Source of the DNA: Deinandra increscens subsp. villosa
Taxonomy: Eukaryota; Streptophyta; Magnoliopsida; Asterales; Asteraceae
Reading direction: 5' to 3'
Length of the DNA stretch: 64,000 bases
Assembly: GCA_039602395.1 (NCBI GenBank)
Contig: JBCNJP010000019.1
Span: 9,681,542-9,745,541 of the forward strand
In this document: positions 10,607 to 21,937 of the stretch, piece by piece
How the letters are laid out: every line of letters starts with the position of its first letter
Numbering within the stretch: the stretch's first letter is position 1
The notes under the pieces: generated by a model
Told to the model about the DNA's origin: nothing
Seen by the model: the letters and a program-made list of their open reading frames with translations, nothing else
Databases searched by the model: none
Translations under genes and position numbers: made by a program

Positions 10607-11926
10607 ATGTCTGCTCGTCGCAATGGTACTGGTCGTCGAAGCTCTGGCGCTAAGTTGGCTGCCCAAATCGCCAAGCAAATGGCGGCAGTCATCCCGAACA
10701 TGATGGTGCAAATCCAACAGAACCTTGGTGCCACCCCCGTCACCCCTGCCAACCAAGTTGCTGCTCCTCCCACTTGCAACTTCAAATATTTCAATTCCTG
10801 CAGCCCGCCCAAGTTCTCTGGCTCTGAGGGCGCCACTGGCCTACTACAGTGGTTTGAAGGCATCGAAAACACTTTCATCAACAGCGATTGTCCCGAAAAC
10901 CTCAAGGTGCGTCATGCCACAAGTGTCTTCCAGAAAAGGGCACTTACCTGGTGGAACGGGGAGAAACACGCCCGTGGGACAGATGCTGCAATGGCTTTGC
11001 CCTGGACTGAGCTGAAGGATCTAATGAAGAAGAAGTTTTGTCCCGCAAGTGAGCTTCGTGAGCTTGCAAATGAATTCTGGGTCCTCAAACAGGACAGTGG
11101 TGAAAACCAGGCTTATAATGACCGCTTTGATGACCTTGCTGAATTGGTCCCCCACCTTGTCACTCCTGTGTCTGTGGCTATTGAAAAGTACATCAAGGGT
11201 TTGCCCATGCAGATCCAAGACACTGTTTGGGGACGTGACCCCAAGACTCTTTTGGAAGCCAAACAACTTGCTGCTACCTTAACTGACAATCATGTTAAGA
11301 ATGGCACTTTGACTCGTAAGGGTGCTAAGAAAAACTCTGAAAAGACTTCCGACAAGGCTACGACTGAACCAACCAAGGAGGTCAAGGCCGAGTCTTCCAA
11401 GTCTAACAAGAAGAAGAGGAAGTCTGGTAGCCAAAACTTTGCAGTGACAACAACCCCTGCCATCCCTGCTGTGCCCATTAACCAATTTGCTCCAGCCGCT
11501 CCAGCTAAGAAGCCTTACACCGGGACTTTCCCGTTGTGCAACACATGTCAACGCCATTACCCTGCAAGCTTTTCTTGTAGGAAATGCTTCAACTGTGGTC
11601 GTTTTGGTCATTTTGCCAACACCTGCCAGTTTCCAGCTCAAGCACAGCCAATCAATGCTCAGCCTGCAAATGTTCAGCCTCCTAATGCCCAACTTATCAA
11701 TCAACCTGTCATCCAGCCCATGGTTCAGCCTGCTGCTATTATGCCTAGGGCTCCTGCTTGCTATAATTGTGGAAATCCTAGCCATCTCCGCAATGCATGC
11801 CCTTACTTGGCTAATGCCAATCGGTCCTGCCAACAATGCCAACCGTGGGGCTCCTCCTGCGAGAACCCAAGGTGCTCGTGGTCGTACCTTCAACATCAAC
11901 ACCAACCAAGCCCAGGTCAATCCTGA
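10607..11926 (+). pseudogene. gag: gypsy Gag (3' end shifted out of the pol frame)
   Basis: The likely start at 10607 (MSARRNGTGRR) follows a leader without conserved protein. The product has the retrotransposon Gag core (FSGSEGATGLLQWFEGIE; VFQKRALTWW; ELRELANEFWVLKQ), a Lys-rich linker and two CCHC knuckles, CFNCGRFGHFANTC and CYNCGNPSHLRNAC. In this clade gag and pol usually form one frame. Here, soon after the second knuckle, the Gag frame turns into low-quality sequence and stops at 11926, while the protease linker continues in the next frame. That implies a 1-nt insertion near 11821-11825. Gag itself could still be made with a short abnormal tail. Confidence 0.85.
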
Positions 11927-12308
11927 AGTGGTGAACGGTACGTTTCTCATTAATAATCATTACGCCTCTGTATTATTTGATACGGGTGCAGATAGGAGTT
12001 TTGTGTCCTTAGATTTTGAGCCTTTGCTTGCTCGTGCCCGTTCTGGTCTCGACGTCCCAATATCAGTCGAAGTAGCTGACGGAGAATCTATCTCGATCAA
12101 CTCTATCATTCGTGATTGCGCGATTCATTTTCATGAGCACTCATTTCCCATCGATTTGATTCCAATGCATCTTGGTAGCTTCGATATCATAGTAGGCATG
12201 GATTGGTTGTCTCGTCACCGTGCTGAAGTCCTCTGCTTTGAAAAGACTATTCGTATTCCTCGGCCTGATGGCCAAATTCTGGTAATCTACGGCGATAAAC
12301 CCTCATGA
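11830..12308 (+). pseudogene. pol: gypsy protease segment of Pol
   Basis: This frame holds the retropepsin-like protease: active site LFDTGADRSFVS, then IIVGMDWLSRH, both typical of Ty3/gypsy. It sits one frame away from Gag because of the putative 1-nt insertion near 11822. It ends with TGA at 12306-12308, which is in frame with the reverse transcriptase that follows. The local sequence (KPS, stop, GLRL) suggests that a CGA arginine codon became TGA, a CpG-type C-to-T change. Protease and reverse transcriptase would have been one polyprotein before that change. Confidence 0.85.
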
Positions 12309-15230
12309 GGGCTTAGACTTATGTCTTGTACCCAAGCCCGAAAGCACCTACGCAAGGAGTGTGTGGCCTTCTTGGCCCATATCATGGAAGTTCGACCCAA
12401 AGAAAAGGGAGTCCAAGACATCCCAGTTGTTAGGGAGTTCCCTGAAGTATTCCCTGAAGATATATCGGGTTTTCCTACCGTTCGCCAAGTGGACTTCCGT
12501 ATCGACCTTATACCAGGCGCTACTCCTGTTGCGAAGTCACCTTATCGCCTCGCCCCATCTGAGATGAAAGAGCTTTCCAAACAACTTCAGGAGCTTTCTG
12601 ACAAGGGCTTTATTCGCCCCAGCTCATCGCCTTGGGGAGCACCCGTCCTTTTCGTGAAAAAGAAGGATGGTTCTTTCCGTATGTGCATCGACTATCGTGA
12701 ACTTAACAAGCTCACTATAAAAAATCGTTATCCTCTTCCTCGTATCGACGATCTGTTTGATCAACTTCAAGGTGCTACTTGTTTCTCAAAGATTGACCTT
12801 CGTTCTGGGTATCATCAGTTGCGTGTTTCCGAGGATGACATTCCCAAGACCGCCTTTCGCACGCGGTATGGTCATTTTGAGTTCACTGTTATGCCGTTCG
12901 GGTTGACAAACGCGCCCGCAGTATTCATGGATCTCATGAACCGCGTTTGTAAGCCCTATCTAGACAAATTTGTTATTGTTTTCATCGATGACATCCTTAT
13001 CTATTCGAAGTCAAAAGCTGAGCATGAGAATCACCTGCGTTTAGTCTTGGAGCTCCTAAAGAAGGAACAACTGTATGCCAAATTCTCCAAATGTGAATTT
13101 TGGCTTAAGGAGGTTCAGTTTCTGGGGCACATCGTAAGTGACAAGGGTATCCACGTGGATCCTGCCAAAATTCACGCGGTCAAAAGTTGGAGTACCCCTA
13201 CTACTCCGACAGAAATCCGTTCATTCCTTGGTCTTGCGGGTTACTATCGACGATTCATCCCCAACTTCTCGAGGATCGCACTACCACTCACTGCCTTGAC
13301 CCATAAAGGCAAACCTTTCGAGTGGGGTCCTGAGCAAGAGAAAGCATTTTTAACCCTCAAACAAAAATTGTGCAACGCACCTGTTCTTACCCTTCCGGAT
13401 GGCAACGATGACTTTGTTGTTTATTGTGATGCATCCAATCAGGGTCTGGGTTGTGTTCTCATGCAGCGTGGGAAAGTGATTGCCTATGCATCCAGACAAC
13501 TCAAGGTGCACGAGAAGAACTACACGACTCACGACCTTGAGCTCGGTGCGGTCGTCTTTGCCTTGAAAATTTGGCGGCACTATTTGTATGGCACCGAATG
13601 CGTAGTCTTTACCGATCACAAAAGCCTCCAACATATCCTGAACCAGAAGGAGCTCAACATGCGTCAGCGACGCTGGGTCGAGCTTCTCAATGATTACGAC
13701 TGTGAGATTCGTTACCACCCTGGCAAAGCAAATGTCGTAGCCGATGCTCTCAGTCGTCGAGCCTATGCAAACGTTATCGTGTTTCAAATCATTCATTCCG
13801 ATCTTCACAATCGTATATTTAAGGCTCAACGTATTTCCGTGACCGAAGGCAACTTGTACGAAGAAATGTCATGTGGTGCCGAACTCCAATTGGAAACCAA
13901 GCCTAACGGACTCCTTTATTTCATGAATCGCCTTTGGATTCCCGATCGCGATGACCTTCGTGCTTTCATCATGAACGAGGCTCATAAGTCTCGATATTCT
14001 ATACACCCTGGTGCTGACAAAATGTACCAAGACCTCCGTCGTCAATACTGGTGGCCTGGCATGAAGAAAGATATAGCTCTCTTTGTGGCTAAGTACCTCA
14101 CATGTTCTAAGGTCAAGGTGGAACATCAACGCCCTTCGGGTCTTCTAGAACAACCTGAGATCCCGGTCTGGAAGTGGGATAATATCGCGATGGACTTCAT
14201 CACGAAACTTCCACGCACTTCCAGTGGCTATGATAGCATTTGGGTAATCATTGATCGTTTGACAAAATCATCTCATTTCATTCCCATTCGCGAAGACTAC
14301 AAAGTCGAGAAGCTGGCTCGAATCTATATCAAGGAAATCGTGAGTCTTCATGGTGTCCCATTAAGTATCATCTCTGATCGTGACGGTCGTTTCATTTCTC
14401 GGTTCTGGAAAACCTTGCAATCTGCCCTGGGTACTCGTTTGGACCTCAGTACCGCTTATCATCCTCAAACTGACGGGCAGTCTGAGCGTACCATTCAAAC
14501 ACTTGAGGACATGCTTCGTGCTTGCGTAATCGACTTTGGTGGCAATTGGGATACTCATTTACCATTGATTGAGTTTTCATATAACAACAGCTACCACTCT
14601 AGTATTGGCATGGCTCCATTCGAAGCACTATATGGTCGCAAGTGTCGCTCTCCAATTTGTTGGAGCGAGGTTGGTGAAGCTCAGATCACCGGTCCCGAAC
14701 TGATCCAGGAGACGACTGATAAGATCTCTCAAATCCGCGATCACCTCTTAGCCGCTCGAAGCAGACAGAAGAGTTACGCTGACAAGCGTCGAAAGCCCCT
14801 CGAGTTTCAAGTTGGTGATTTGGTACTCCTCAAGGTATCACCTTGGAAAGGAGTTATACGTTTCGGGAAAAAGGGTAAGTTGGCTCCTCGTTATGTGGGT
14901 CCCTTCAAGATACTTGAAAGAGTTGGGAAGGTTGCCTACAGACTTGAACTACCCCAAGAACTTGAAAATGTTCATCCAACGTTTCATGTGTCCAATCTTC
15001 GCAAGTGCCTAGCTAACGAAGACCTCCACATTCCATTGGACGAAGTGCGCATCGATGAAACAATGCACTTTGTTGAGAAGCCGGTGGAAATTATGGACCG
15101 AGAAGTCAAACAACTCAAGCGTAGTCGCATTCCAATTGTCAAGGTCCGTTGGGAGTCTAAGCGAGGACCAGAGTTCACCTGGGAACGCGAAGACCAAATG
15201 AAGACTAAGTACCCGCACTTATTCGAGTAG
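12309..15230 (+). pseudogene. pol: gypsy Pol: reverse transcriptase, RNase H, integrase, chromodomain-like tail
   Basis: A long frame of about 970 residues, with its first ATG at 12321. The reverse transcriptase shows FRMCIDYRELN, FSKIDLRSGYHQ and the catalytic FIDDIL. The RNase H has VYCDAS and FTDHKSL. The integrase has the HHCC-like region, the catalytic Asp of AMDFI, the second Asp of ISDRDGRF and HPQTDGQSER with the Glu. The C terminus (ILDREVK-like MDREVKQLKRSRIPIVKVRW, then TWEREDQM) resembles the chromodomain region of Tekay/Del chromoviruses. Oddities are the upstream nonsense codon at 12306 and one zinc-site change: the usual CLTC is YLTC near 14095, so the first Cys of the HHCC site is missing. 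The copy is therefore unlikely to be autonomous. Confidence 0.92.
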
Positions 15231-15266
15231 TCTTCTCAAGGGTAATTTCGGGACGAAATTTCCTAA

Positions 15267-15278
15267 AGTAGGGGAGAC
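15267..15278 (+). other. gypsy polypurine tract
   Basis: AGTAGGGGAGAC lies directly before the 3' LTR, the position of the plus-strand primer. Confidence 0.85.
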
Positions 15279-15771
15279 TGTAACATCCATGGTCTATCCA
15301 TTTCGTTGTACCCGACTTATATTCCATGATCCATTCAATAAAGAAGTTCATTCCATTTCATTTGGTGTTTCAACATGTAGTTTATGATTATTTTAATATA
15401 TTGTGCTTTGATTTCAATTCGTATTTTAATATTTCAATATTTCAATTTATATAAATTAGACCGATGCTTGAGTATGCTATATATGTGTGGCAAATGTGGG
15501 CAATACTAGTTACGCACGCAATTGAAACACAAATTGTAGTTGTACAAAAGTTTTGGGTTAAAATTTATAAATATTGAAGGTTTGGACTATTTATGTAATT
15601 TCGATAAACTTCGAAAATAATTTTTATAAAAATAATTTTTTATATTTTATGTTCTTAAATGACTCGTAATTAAAGCCATGAGAAAGACCGTGTTATAAAC
15701 ATAAATTGTGGGATTTAATTGTGTCTTGTATTTAATCTAGAATAAATAAACAAAAATAGAAACAGGAAAAT

Positions 15772-15842
15772 GAGGGTCGCAGGGTTCGAACCTGCGACCT
15801 CCCCTTTCAAACTCGCAACACTTACCACTGGACCAACTCCGA
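15772..15842 (-). repeat. tRNA-like / SINE head inside the gypsy 3' LTR
   Basis: The second copy of the antisense A-box/B-box segment described at 7364-7434, identical by eye. Its presence in both LTRs shows that it was part of the LTR before this copy inserted. Confidence 0.65.
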
Positions 15843-17045
15843 TTTCGTGAATAACATTCGACTCGAATGTTATTATGCTAAATCAGCGCGTGATTTCCTC
15901 TTCCCCCCTCCTTCCTCCACGCGCTTCTCCTTTCTCTCTGTTCTTTTTTTTTCCGTTCGCGAACTGTCCCATTATCACCATTCAAGTCCGTTTTTCCTCC
16001 AATTAATACCAAAAATTGATTACACATTCATGTCCAGAATTTAATTCCGATTCTAATGACACCATAATCACTCAAAACCGTTTACAATCAATGATTTCCA
16101 CTCAAAACCTCCAAATTCATAAAAACCTCCATTAAAACAATTTTTAAAGCTTTCAATTGACCCATCTCCGACCTCATTTACTATAAATTGAGGTCGTAAA
16201 CCTGTGTTAAACCTCGTCACCATCAAAAACCCTCCTTCAATTTCGATTTTCATAAAGGCAATCAAAAACCCCCAATTTCTAGGGCTCCAAACTTGTTCGT
16301 GCGATTCCGGGCTCAATTCTCCGTCAAATTGACCAAGTAAGTAGTCCATTCCACCTAGTTTTTCGCTATCTACAAAACCCCTCTGTTAATTTTAGGTTTT
16401 ATCGCTTTATTTCATGAGTCAATTTTAGGGTTCTTCGTGATTTGGGGATTTTTGTGAAAACTTAAATTGTAACCTAATTAGTTTAATCTAAGCATTCCAA
16501 TATCAATTATCTCTATTCTAAATCACAAATGTTACAATTAGAATATATTCATAATTATTTTGTCCATTACTTATCATCATCTTCTAAATATATATATATA
16601 TAATTAAAAAGAGATTGTATCTATATATCTATATATATCACATGATGGAATTATTTATTCCTTAGAATGTTAACTACAAATCATAATAAATTTATGATGG
16701 TTCCCTAAACCATTAAATCTTGTTATAAAATTACTTTACAATTAGTGTGTATATATCATTACTTTGTAGTAGTTATAACATTATACTCTAAATATAATTC
16801 AAACTTCATATATTGTTTTTACGAGTCGTTCATTCTCGCATTATTAATCAATTCACTATCACCTTATACAAAACCCCTTTAAGATTTTGCTTAGACGATT
16901 GTAATTGTATTATTATGTTAATTATTAATTATTTTTATTATCATTATTGTTAATTAATATTATTATTAATTTTCAATACATATTACATCAACATTTATGA
17001 ATTGTTCAAATAATTGATTAGTAGTTATTGTGACAACATTTATTA

Positions 17046-17064
17046 TAATTATTATTATTATTAC

Positions 17065-17131
<67 letters not shown>
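17046..17131. repeat. (ATT)n microsatellite in the 3' LTR
   Basis: Longer by about five ATT units than the 5' LTR copy. Both were identical at insertion, so this difference arose in place. Confidence 0.9.
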
Positions 17132-18184
17132 TATTATCATTAGTTAATGTCGTAACCTAATTCAAACTTATTATATAAACACCTTGAGTTAATCAAATAA
17201 TTAAAGAATATTAACACACATCTCATTTATGCCATAGAAATTTACTTAACTCATAAATACACTATATAATTTTTGCCAAATAAATAACATTTCTTTAAAC
17301 AAAACCCCCAATGCCCACGGACCCCTAGTCTCCTAGCTTCATTATTCAACTAGGTCCCCTCGTTTTCCTTTAGGTTGACCTTCGGGACTACTACTATCAT
17401 TCTCGCGTTCTTCCTTGGAAACTCTTCAACCTAACAAGTGAGTAATCCTTGCCCCTTTTTCGTGTTTTACATTTTGGGGTGCAACATGTATCCTATCTCA
17501 ACTATTGATTTTTCATGATTTTCATATAATGCGATTGTAGACCATATGTGTGAATGTGTGTAGGATTCCATTCTAGCATAACTTGTCAATGTGTTGGGAT
17601 TTCATGTTTTTCATAGTGTTTCATGTATTTCATATCGCATAAACATTAACGTAAGGCCTGGGGTATCAAAGATAGATCTATTGGCTGACAACCCACTCAA
17701 CTTGACCGGTTCTGGCGTTGGGTGTTTGAGACCTATTTCATATAGCCTAACCTTCGGGTTAGGGAATCCTTGTCACTAAGGGTTGTTTATGCATTATTTT
17801 CATGTTGTCATTTATCTAGTATGTTGATCTTTCATATCATTCTATCATATGATACAATTCGCATGTTTTCATTTTATATACCATATTACATATTAAACAT
17901 GTGATTACTCACCAACTTTGTAGTTGACCTTATCTTATACATGTTGCAGGAAATAATAACGTTTGATCCAAGTTGCTTCACTTAGGGATTTGGACCAAGT
18001 TAAATTATTAATAAGACATTGTTTAAGCATTTATGTTATGTTGAATTTCAAGTTTATGTAATGACCTTTGATCATTAATAATAGTGTTATTTAAATATTG
18101 TCATCTTAATTTAGTTGTCATGAGCTTTTGGGCAATCTAATCATGCCCCGACGTTTCCGCCGTCGGTTGGGGTGTGACAACCAA

Positions 18185-20982
18185 TTCATCCACCATGTGG
18201 ACCATTTAGATATTTCATGGTCCTGATAGACGCATCTAGCAGATGGTCTCATGTATCTTTGTTATCAACTCGTAATGTGGCTTTTGCCAAATTGCTCGCT
18301 CAAATTATTAAATTACGAGCACATTTTCCCGACTATACGGTTAAAAGAGTAAGACTTGATAACGCAGGAGAGTTTACATCGCATGCTTTTAATGATTATT
18401 GCATGTCTGTTGGAATTGTTGTTGAACACCCAGTTGCTCATGTACACACGCAAAATGGTTTGGCCGAATCATTGATCAAACGCCTTCAACTGATTGCTAG
18501 ACCATTAATAATGAGAACAAAGCTCCCTGTGTCTATTTGGGGCCATGCAATTTTACATGCTGGATCATTAATTCGTTTAAGACCCAGTGCAAATCACAAG
18601 TACTCTCCCATACAACTTGCTTCTGGCCACGAGCCAAATATATCTCACCTTAGAATTTTTGGTTGTGCAGTATATGTCCCTATTGCCCCACCACAACGCA
18701 CAAAAATGGGTCCTCAAAGGAGGTTGGGGATATATGTTGGATATGAAACAACTTCCATCATAAGGTATCTTGAACCTTTAACTGGTGATGTATTTACAAC
18801 ACGTTTTGCTGATTGCCACTTCAATGAGGCAATCTTCCCAGCACTTGGGGGAGAAAAGAAAAACCAAGATAAGGATATCTCATGGTGTGAGCCTTCGTTG
18901 TTGCATCTTGATTCAAGGACAAAGCAAAGTGAATCAGAGGTTCAAAAGATTATACATCTACAAGAAATTGCAAATCAACTACCGGATGCATTTACTGATA
19001 CAAAAGGAGTAACTAAATCACACATACCTGCTGTAAATGCTCCAGCTCGAGTTGATATTCCGAGTAAACAAGTAGATAATAACATTGCTCATGAATCCCA
19101 GAAACGTTTAAAACGTGGGAGACCAATTGGTTTAAAGGATAAAATTCCCCGGAAAAGAAAAGGACCCGAAAAGGAAATTGACCATAAAGAAAATGATCCT
19201 AACAAAACATTGAAAGTGTTTCATGAGGAGGAAGTAAATGACGACAACAACGAGTTGTCAATTAACTATGGTCATACACAAACATTATGGAACCGGTCAG
19301 AAATGAAAAATATTGATGACGTATTTTCTTATTCTATAGCAAGTGATATCATGGAGGGAGATGATATTTCTGAACCAAAATCTGTCAATGATTGTCAAAA
19401 ACGACATGACTGGGATAAATGGAAAGATGCTATGCAAGCTGAGTTGGATTCACTTAACAAAAGAAAGGTTTTTGGATCCATTATCCTTACACCCAAGGCC
19501 GTCAAACCTGTAGGGTATAAATGGGTTTTCGTTCGAAAACGAAATGAGAAAAATGAAATTACTAGATATAAAGCCAGACTGGTGGCACAAGGTTTTTCTC
19601 AAAGACCAGGAATTGATTATGAAGAAACATATTCCCCTGTTATGGATGCAATTACCTTTAGATATCTAATCAGCTTAGCAGTTTCTAAAAACCTAGAAAT
19701 GCGTCTTATGGATGTTGTTACTGCTTACTTATATGGATCACTTGACAGTGATATATATATGAAAATTCCAGAAGGATTCAAAATGCCTGAAGCTTTAGGT
19801 TCAAAACCCAAAGAAATGTATTCAATCAAATTACAAAGATCTTTATATGGGTTGAAACAATCTGGAAGGATGTGGTACAATCGCTTGAGTGATTATTTGA
19901 TGAGCAAAGGTTATACAAATAATCATATGTGTCCATGCGTCTTTATTAAGAAAACAACATCAGGATATGTGATCATAGCTGTATATGTTGATGATCTAAA
20001 TATAATGGGGACACATAAAGAAATTCATGAAACAATTATTCTTTTAAAGAAAGAATTTGAAATGAAAGACCTTGGCAAAACCAAATATTGCATTGGTTTA
20101 CAAATTGAGCATGCGAAAAATGGAATACTTGTTCATCAATCAAATTACACTGAAAAACTCTTGAAACGTTTCAATATGGATAAAGCAAATCCTTTAAGCA
20201 CCCCAATGGTTGTGAGATCACTGAATGTTGACAAAGATCCATTTCGCCCTTGCGAAGATAATGAAGAGGTTCTTGGTCCAGAAATACCATACCTCAGTGC
20301 AATTGGGGCTCTCATGTATCTTACTAACTGTACTAGACCTGATATTTCTTTTGCAGTTAATTTACTAGCAAGATTTAGTTCAGCCCCTACGAAAAGGCAC
20401 TGGAATGGGATTAAACATGTTCTTCGATATCTTCGAGGAACTGTTGATCTAGGTTTGTATTATCCTAACGATTCAAAAGAAGGGTTGGTTGGTTATGCAG
20501 ATGCAGGTTATTTGTCTGACCCTCATAAGGCAAGATCTCAAACTGGGTATGTATTCATGAATGGAGGAACTGCAATTTCATGGCGTTCTCAAAAACAAAC
20601 ACTTGTTGCAACATCCTCAAATCATGCTGAAGTCATTGCACTACATGAAGCTTCTAGAGAATGTATATGGCTAAGATCTATGACTCAACTCATATTGACT
20701 TCTTGTGGGCTAGAGAAAGAAGGACTTCCAACTCCGATCTATGAAGACAATGCAGCTTGTGTATCGCAAATGAAAGAAGGTTACATCAAGAGTGATAGGA
20801 CAAAACACATACCGCCAAGATTCTTCTCATACACTCAAGAGCTTATCAAGGACAACCATGTCGAAATGAGATATGTCCAATCTAGCAACAACTCAGCAGA
20901 TCTTTTCACCAAAGCACTCCCTACATCGATCTTCAGGAAACACGTTCATAATATTGGAATGCGACACGTGCAAACAACATGA
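18185..20982 (+). CDS. pol: copia Pol, 3' part: integrase, reverse transcriptase, RNase H
   Basis: This continues the copia Pol after the gypsy insert. It has the rest of the integrase core (LIDASSRWSHV, VRLDNAGEF, HTQNGLAESL: the D, D and E residues), then a variable linker. The reverse transcriptase follows (WVFVRKRNEKNEITRYKARLVAQG; LYGLKQSGRMWY; catalytic YVDDL) and then RNase H (GYADAGYLSD; VATSSNHAEVIAL; YEDNAA; RTKHIPPRFF). It is open for about 930 codons without a stop and ends with TGA at 20980-20982. The integrase 5' end is missing because the frame was cut at 6870. It has no natural start, since the first ATG (18217) lies inside the domain. On its own it would not give a full enzyme. 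Confidence 0.93.
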
Positions 20983-21120
20983 TGATATACAGAAGCCAAC
21001 TTGAGGGGGAGCACTGCACTCTTTTTCCCTTAGCTAAAGTTTTTTCCCACTGGGTTTTCTTTAGCAAGGTTTTTAATGAGGCAGTTTTTCAAAGCCGAAC
21101 CCCAAGTGTGAAAGGTGTCA

Positions 21121-21132
21121 TCCAAGGGGGAG
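21121..21132 (+). other. copia polypurine tract
   Basis: TCCAAGGGGGAG directly precedes the 3' LTR. A second purine-rich run (GAGGGGGAG near 21003) lies upstream and could be an extra plus-strand primer. Confidence 0.8.
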
Positions 21133-21479
21133 TATTATGAAATCTACAAATATATTTGGATGCCCACCACTTTCACATCAACTATGTAACCTTCCCCACA
21201 CACAAATGTTTTCACCATTCTTACACTCTTGCATTTACTAGCTATGTCATCTTGTCTCCCAAGTTTGTAGTATAAATACCACACCAATGTAAGTGGTAAA
21301 AACACACCTTTGTAAGCATTCTACATGTTATATAAAATCTCTCCCAACTCTCTCTAATCTTCTAAACTTCTTTCTACTTCTTATATCTTCTTTCTTATAA
21401 ACTCCTTTAAAGGAGAAATTGATTCAAGTAATCACAATTAATATTCTCAAGTGGTGGTAATCTTCATTAAATTATAACA
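21133..21479 (+). repeat. copia 3' LTR
   Basis: 347 bp, paired with 3663-4010, and followed by the target duplication ATAAT (21480-21484). It carries the same TATAAATA motif near 21271, reading toward the kinase gene that starts a few hundred bases downstream. Confidence 0.93.
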
Positions 21480-21484
21480 ATAAT

Positions 21485-21651
21485 TTTTGTATTTGTATTC
21501 TTCATAATAATATTGGCGGCTGGTCAAAAGTCAAGATTTTCGTTTGCGCTTCGCAGTTTGCATCCTGTTTCTCTATTCAACTGTTATTTATCATCTTCTT
21601 CTTCTTCTTCAGCGATCCCTCTCTCTTGTATTCGTCGCCAGCCTATTAAAG
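21485..21651 (+). promoter_or_regulatory. proximal promoter and first (untranslated) exon of the kinase gene
   Basis: The host sequence resumes right after the LTR. Two inverted W-box cores (GTCAA, TTGAC on the other strand) lie at 21523-21527 and 21530-21534. A pyrimidine-rich leader (TCTTCTTCTTC, CTCTCTC) then runs to a splice donor, AAAG|GTAACT, at 21651/21652. The matching acceptor TTTCACAG ends at 21920, so the 5' UTR contains an intron (21652-21920). The copia LTR sits only some tens of bases upstream of this exon. Confidence 0.6.
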
Positions 21652-21937
21652 GTAACTTCCTGTGTTCTATCTGCTAATTTCCCACAGAATTTGACTTATC
21701 CTATGCTTTATTATGCCTCGCTTTAAATCGTATGATCGATTTTATCCCATCTCTTCACTTTAAGCTCCAATTTGTATATCATACTCCAATTTATCTGATA
21801 CAAATTCAATTATCCAGAGCGATTTCAACTAATTTCAAAACTGAATAAGTTGGGAAAACCCTAAATCACAGGGCATAGTGAATGAGTTGGGAATAATGAT
21901 GAGTTATTTTGGTTTCACAGGCGATAGAGGACACAGT

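Larger units (their letters stand above)
6871..18179 (+). mobile_element. Ty3/gypsy chromovirus-like LTR retrotransposon nested in copia pol
   Basis: 11,309 bp with long LTRs at 6871-9757 and 15279-18179 that begin TGTAACATCC and end GGTGTGACA. The perfect 5-bp target duplication ACCAA lies at 6866-6870 and 18180-18184. The internal order is primer site, gag, protease, reverse transcriptase, RNase H, integrase and a C-terminal chromodomain-like tail, then the polypurine tract. By eye the LTRs differ by only two substitutions, one 1-bp indel and an ATT microsatellite length change (+15 bp in the 3' copy), so insertion is very recent. The coding region carries a frameshift and a nonsense codon. 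Confidence 0.96.
15279..18179 (+). repeat. gypsy 3' LTR (2,901 bp)
   Basis: Nearly identical to 6871-9757. By eye I see two substitutions (AATTGTAG for AATTATAG near 15535; GTTGCTTCAC for GTTGCTCCAC near 17975), one missing T near 17812 and a longer ATT array (17046-17131). It ends GGTGTGACA and is followed by the second ACCAA. Confidence 0.95.
3663..21479 (+). mobile_element. Ty1/copia LTR retrotransposon, interrupted by a nested gypsy element
   Basis: Two nearly identical LTRs (3663-4010 and 21133-21479) flank gag, protease, integrase, reverse transcriptase and RNase H in copia order. A perfect 5-bp target duplication ATAAT lies at 3658-3662 and 21480-21484. That duplication fits only if the LTR begins TATTAT and ends ATAACA, so the termini are TA...CA instead of TG...CA. 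Without the gypsy insert (6871-18179 plus one 5-bp duplication) the element is about 6.5 kb. The LTRs differ by two substitutions and one 1-bp indel in 347 positions, so the insertion is fairly young. Apart from the insert the coding frames have no internal stop. Confidence 0.95.

Noticed and set aside
11279..11950. 223-codon minus-strand frame opposite gypsy gag/pol
   Set aside because: Antisense shadow of the gag and protease coding region without any recognised motif.
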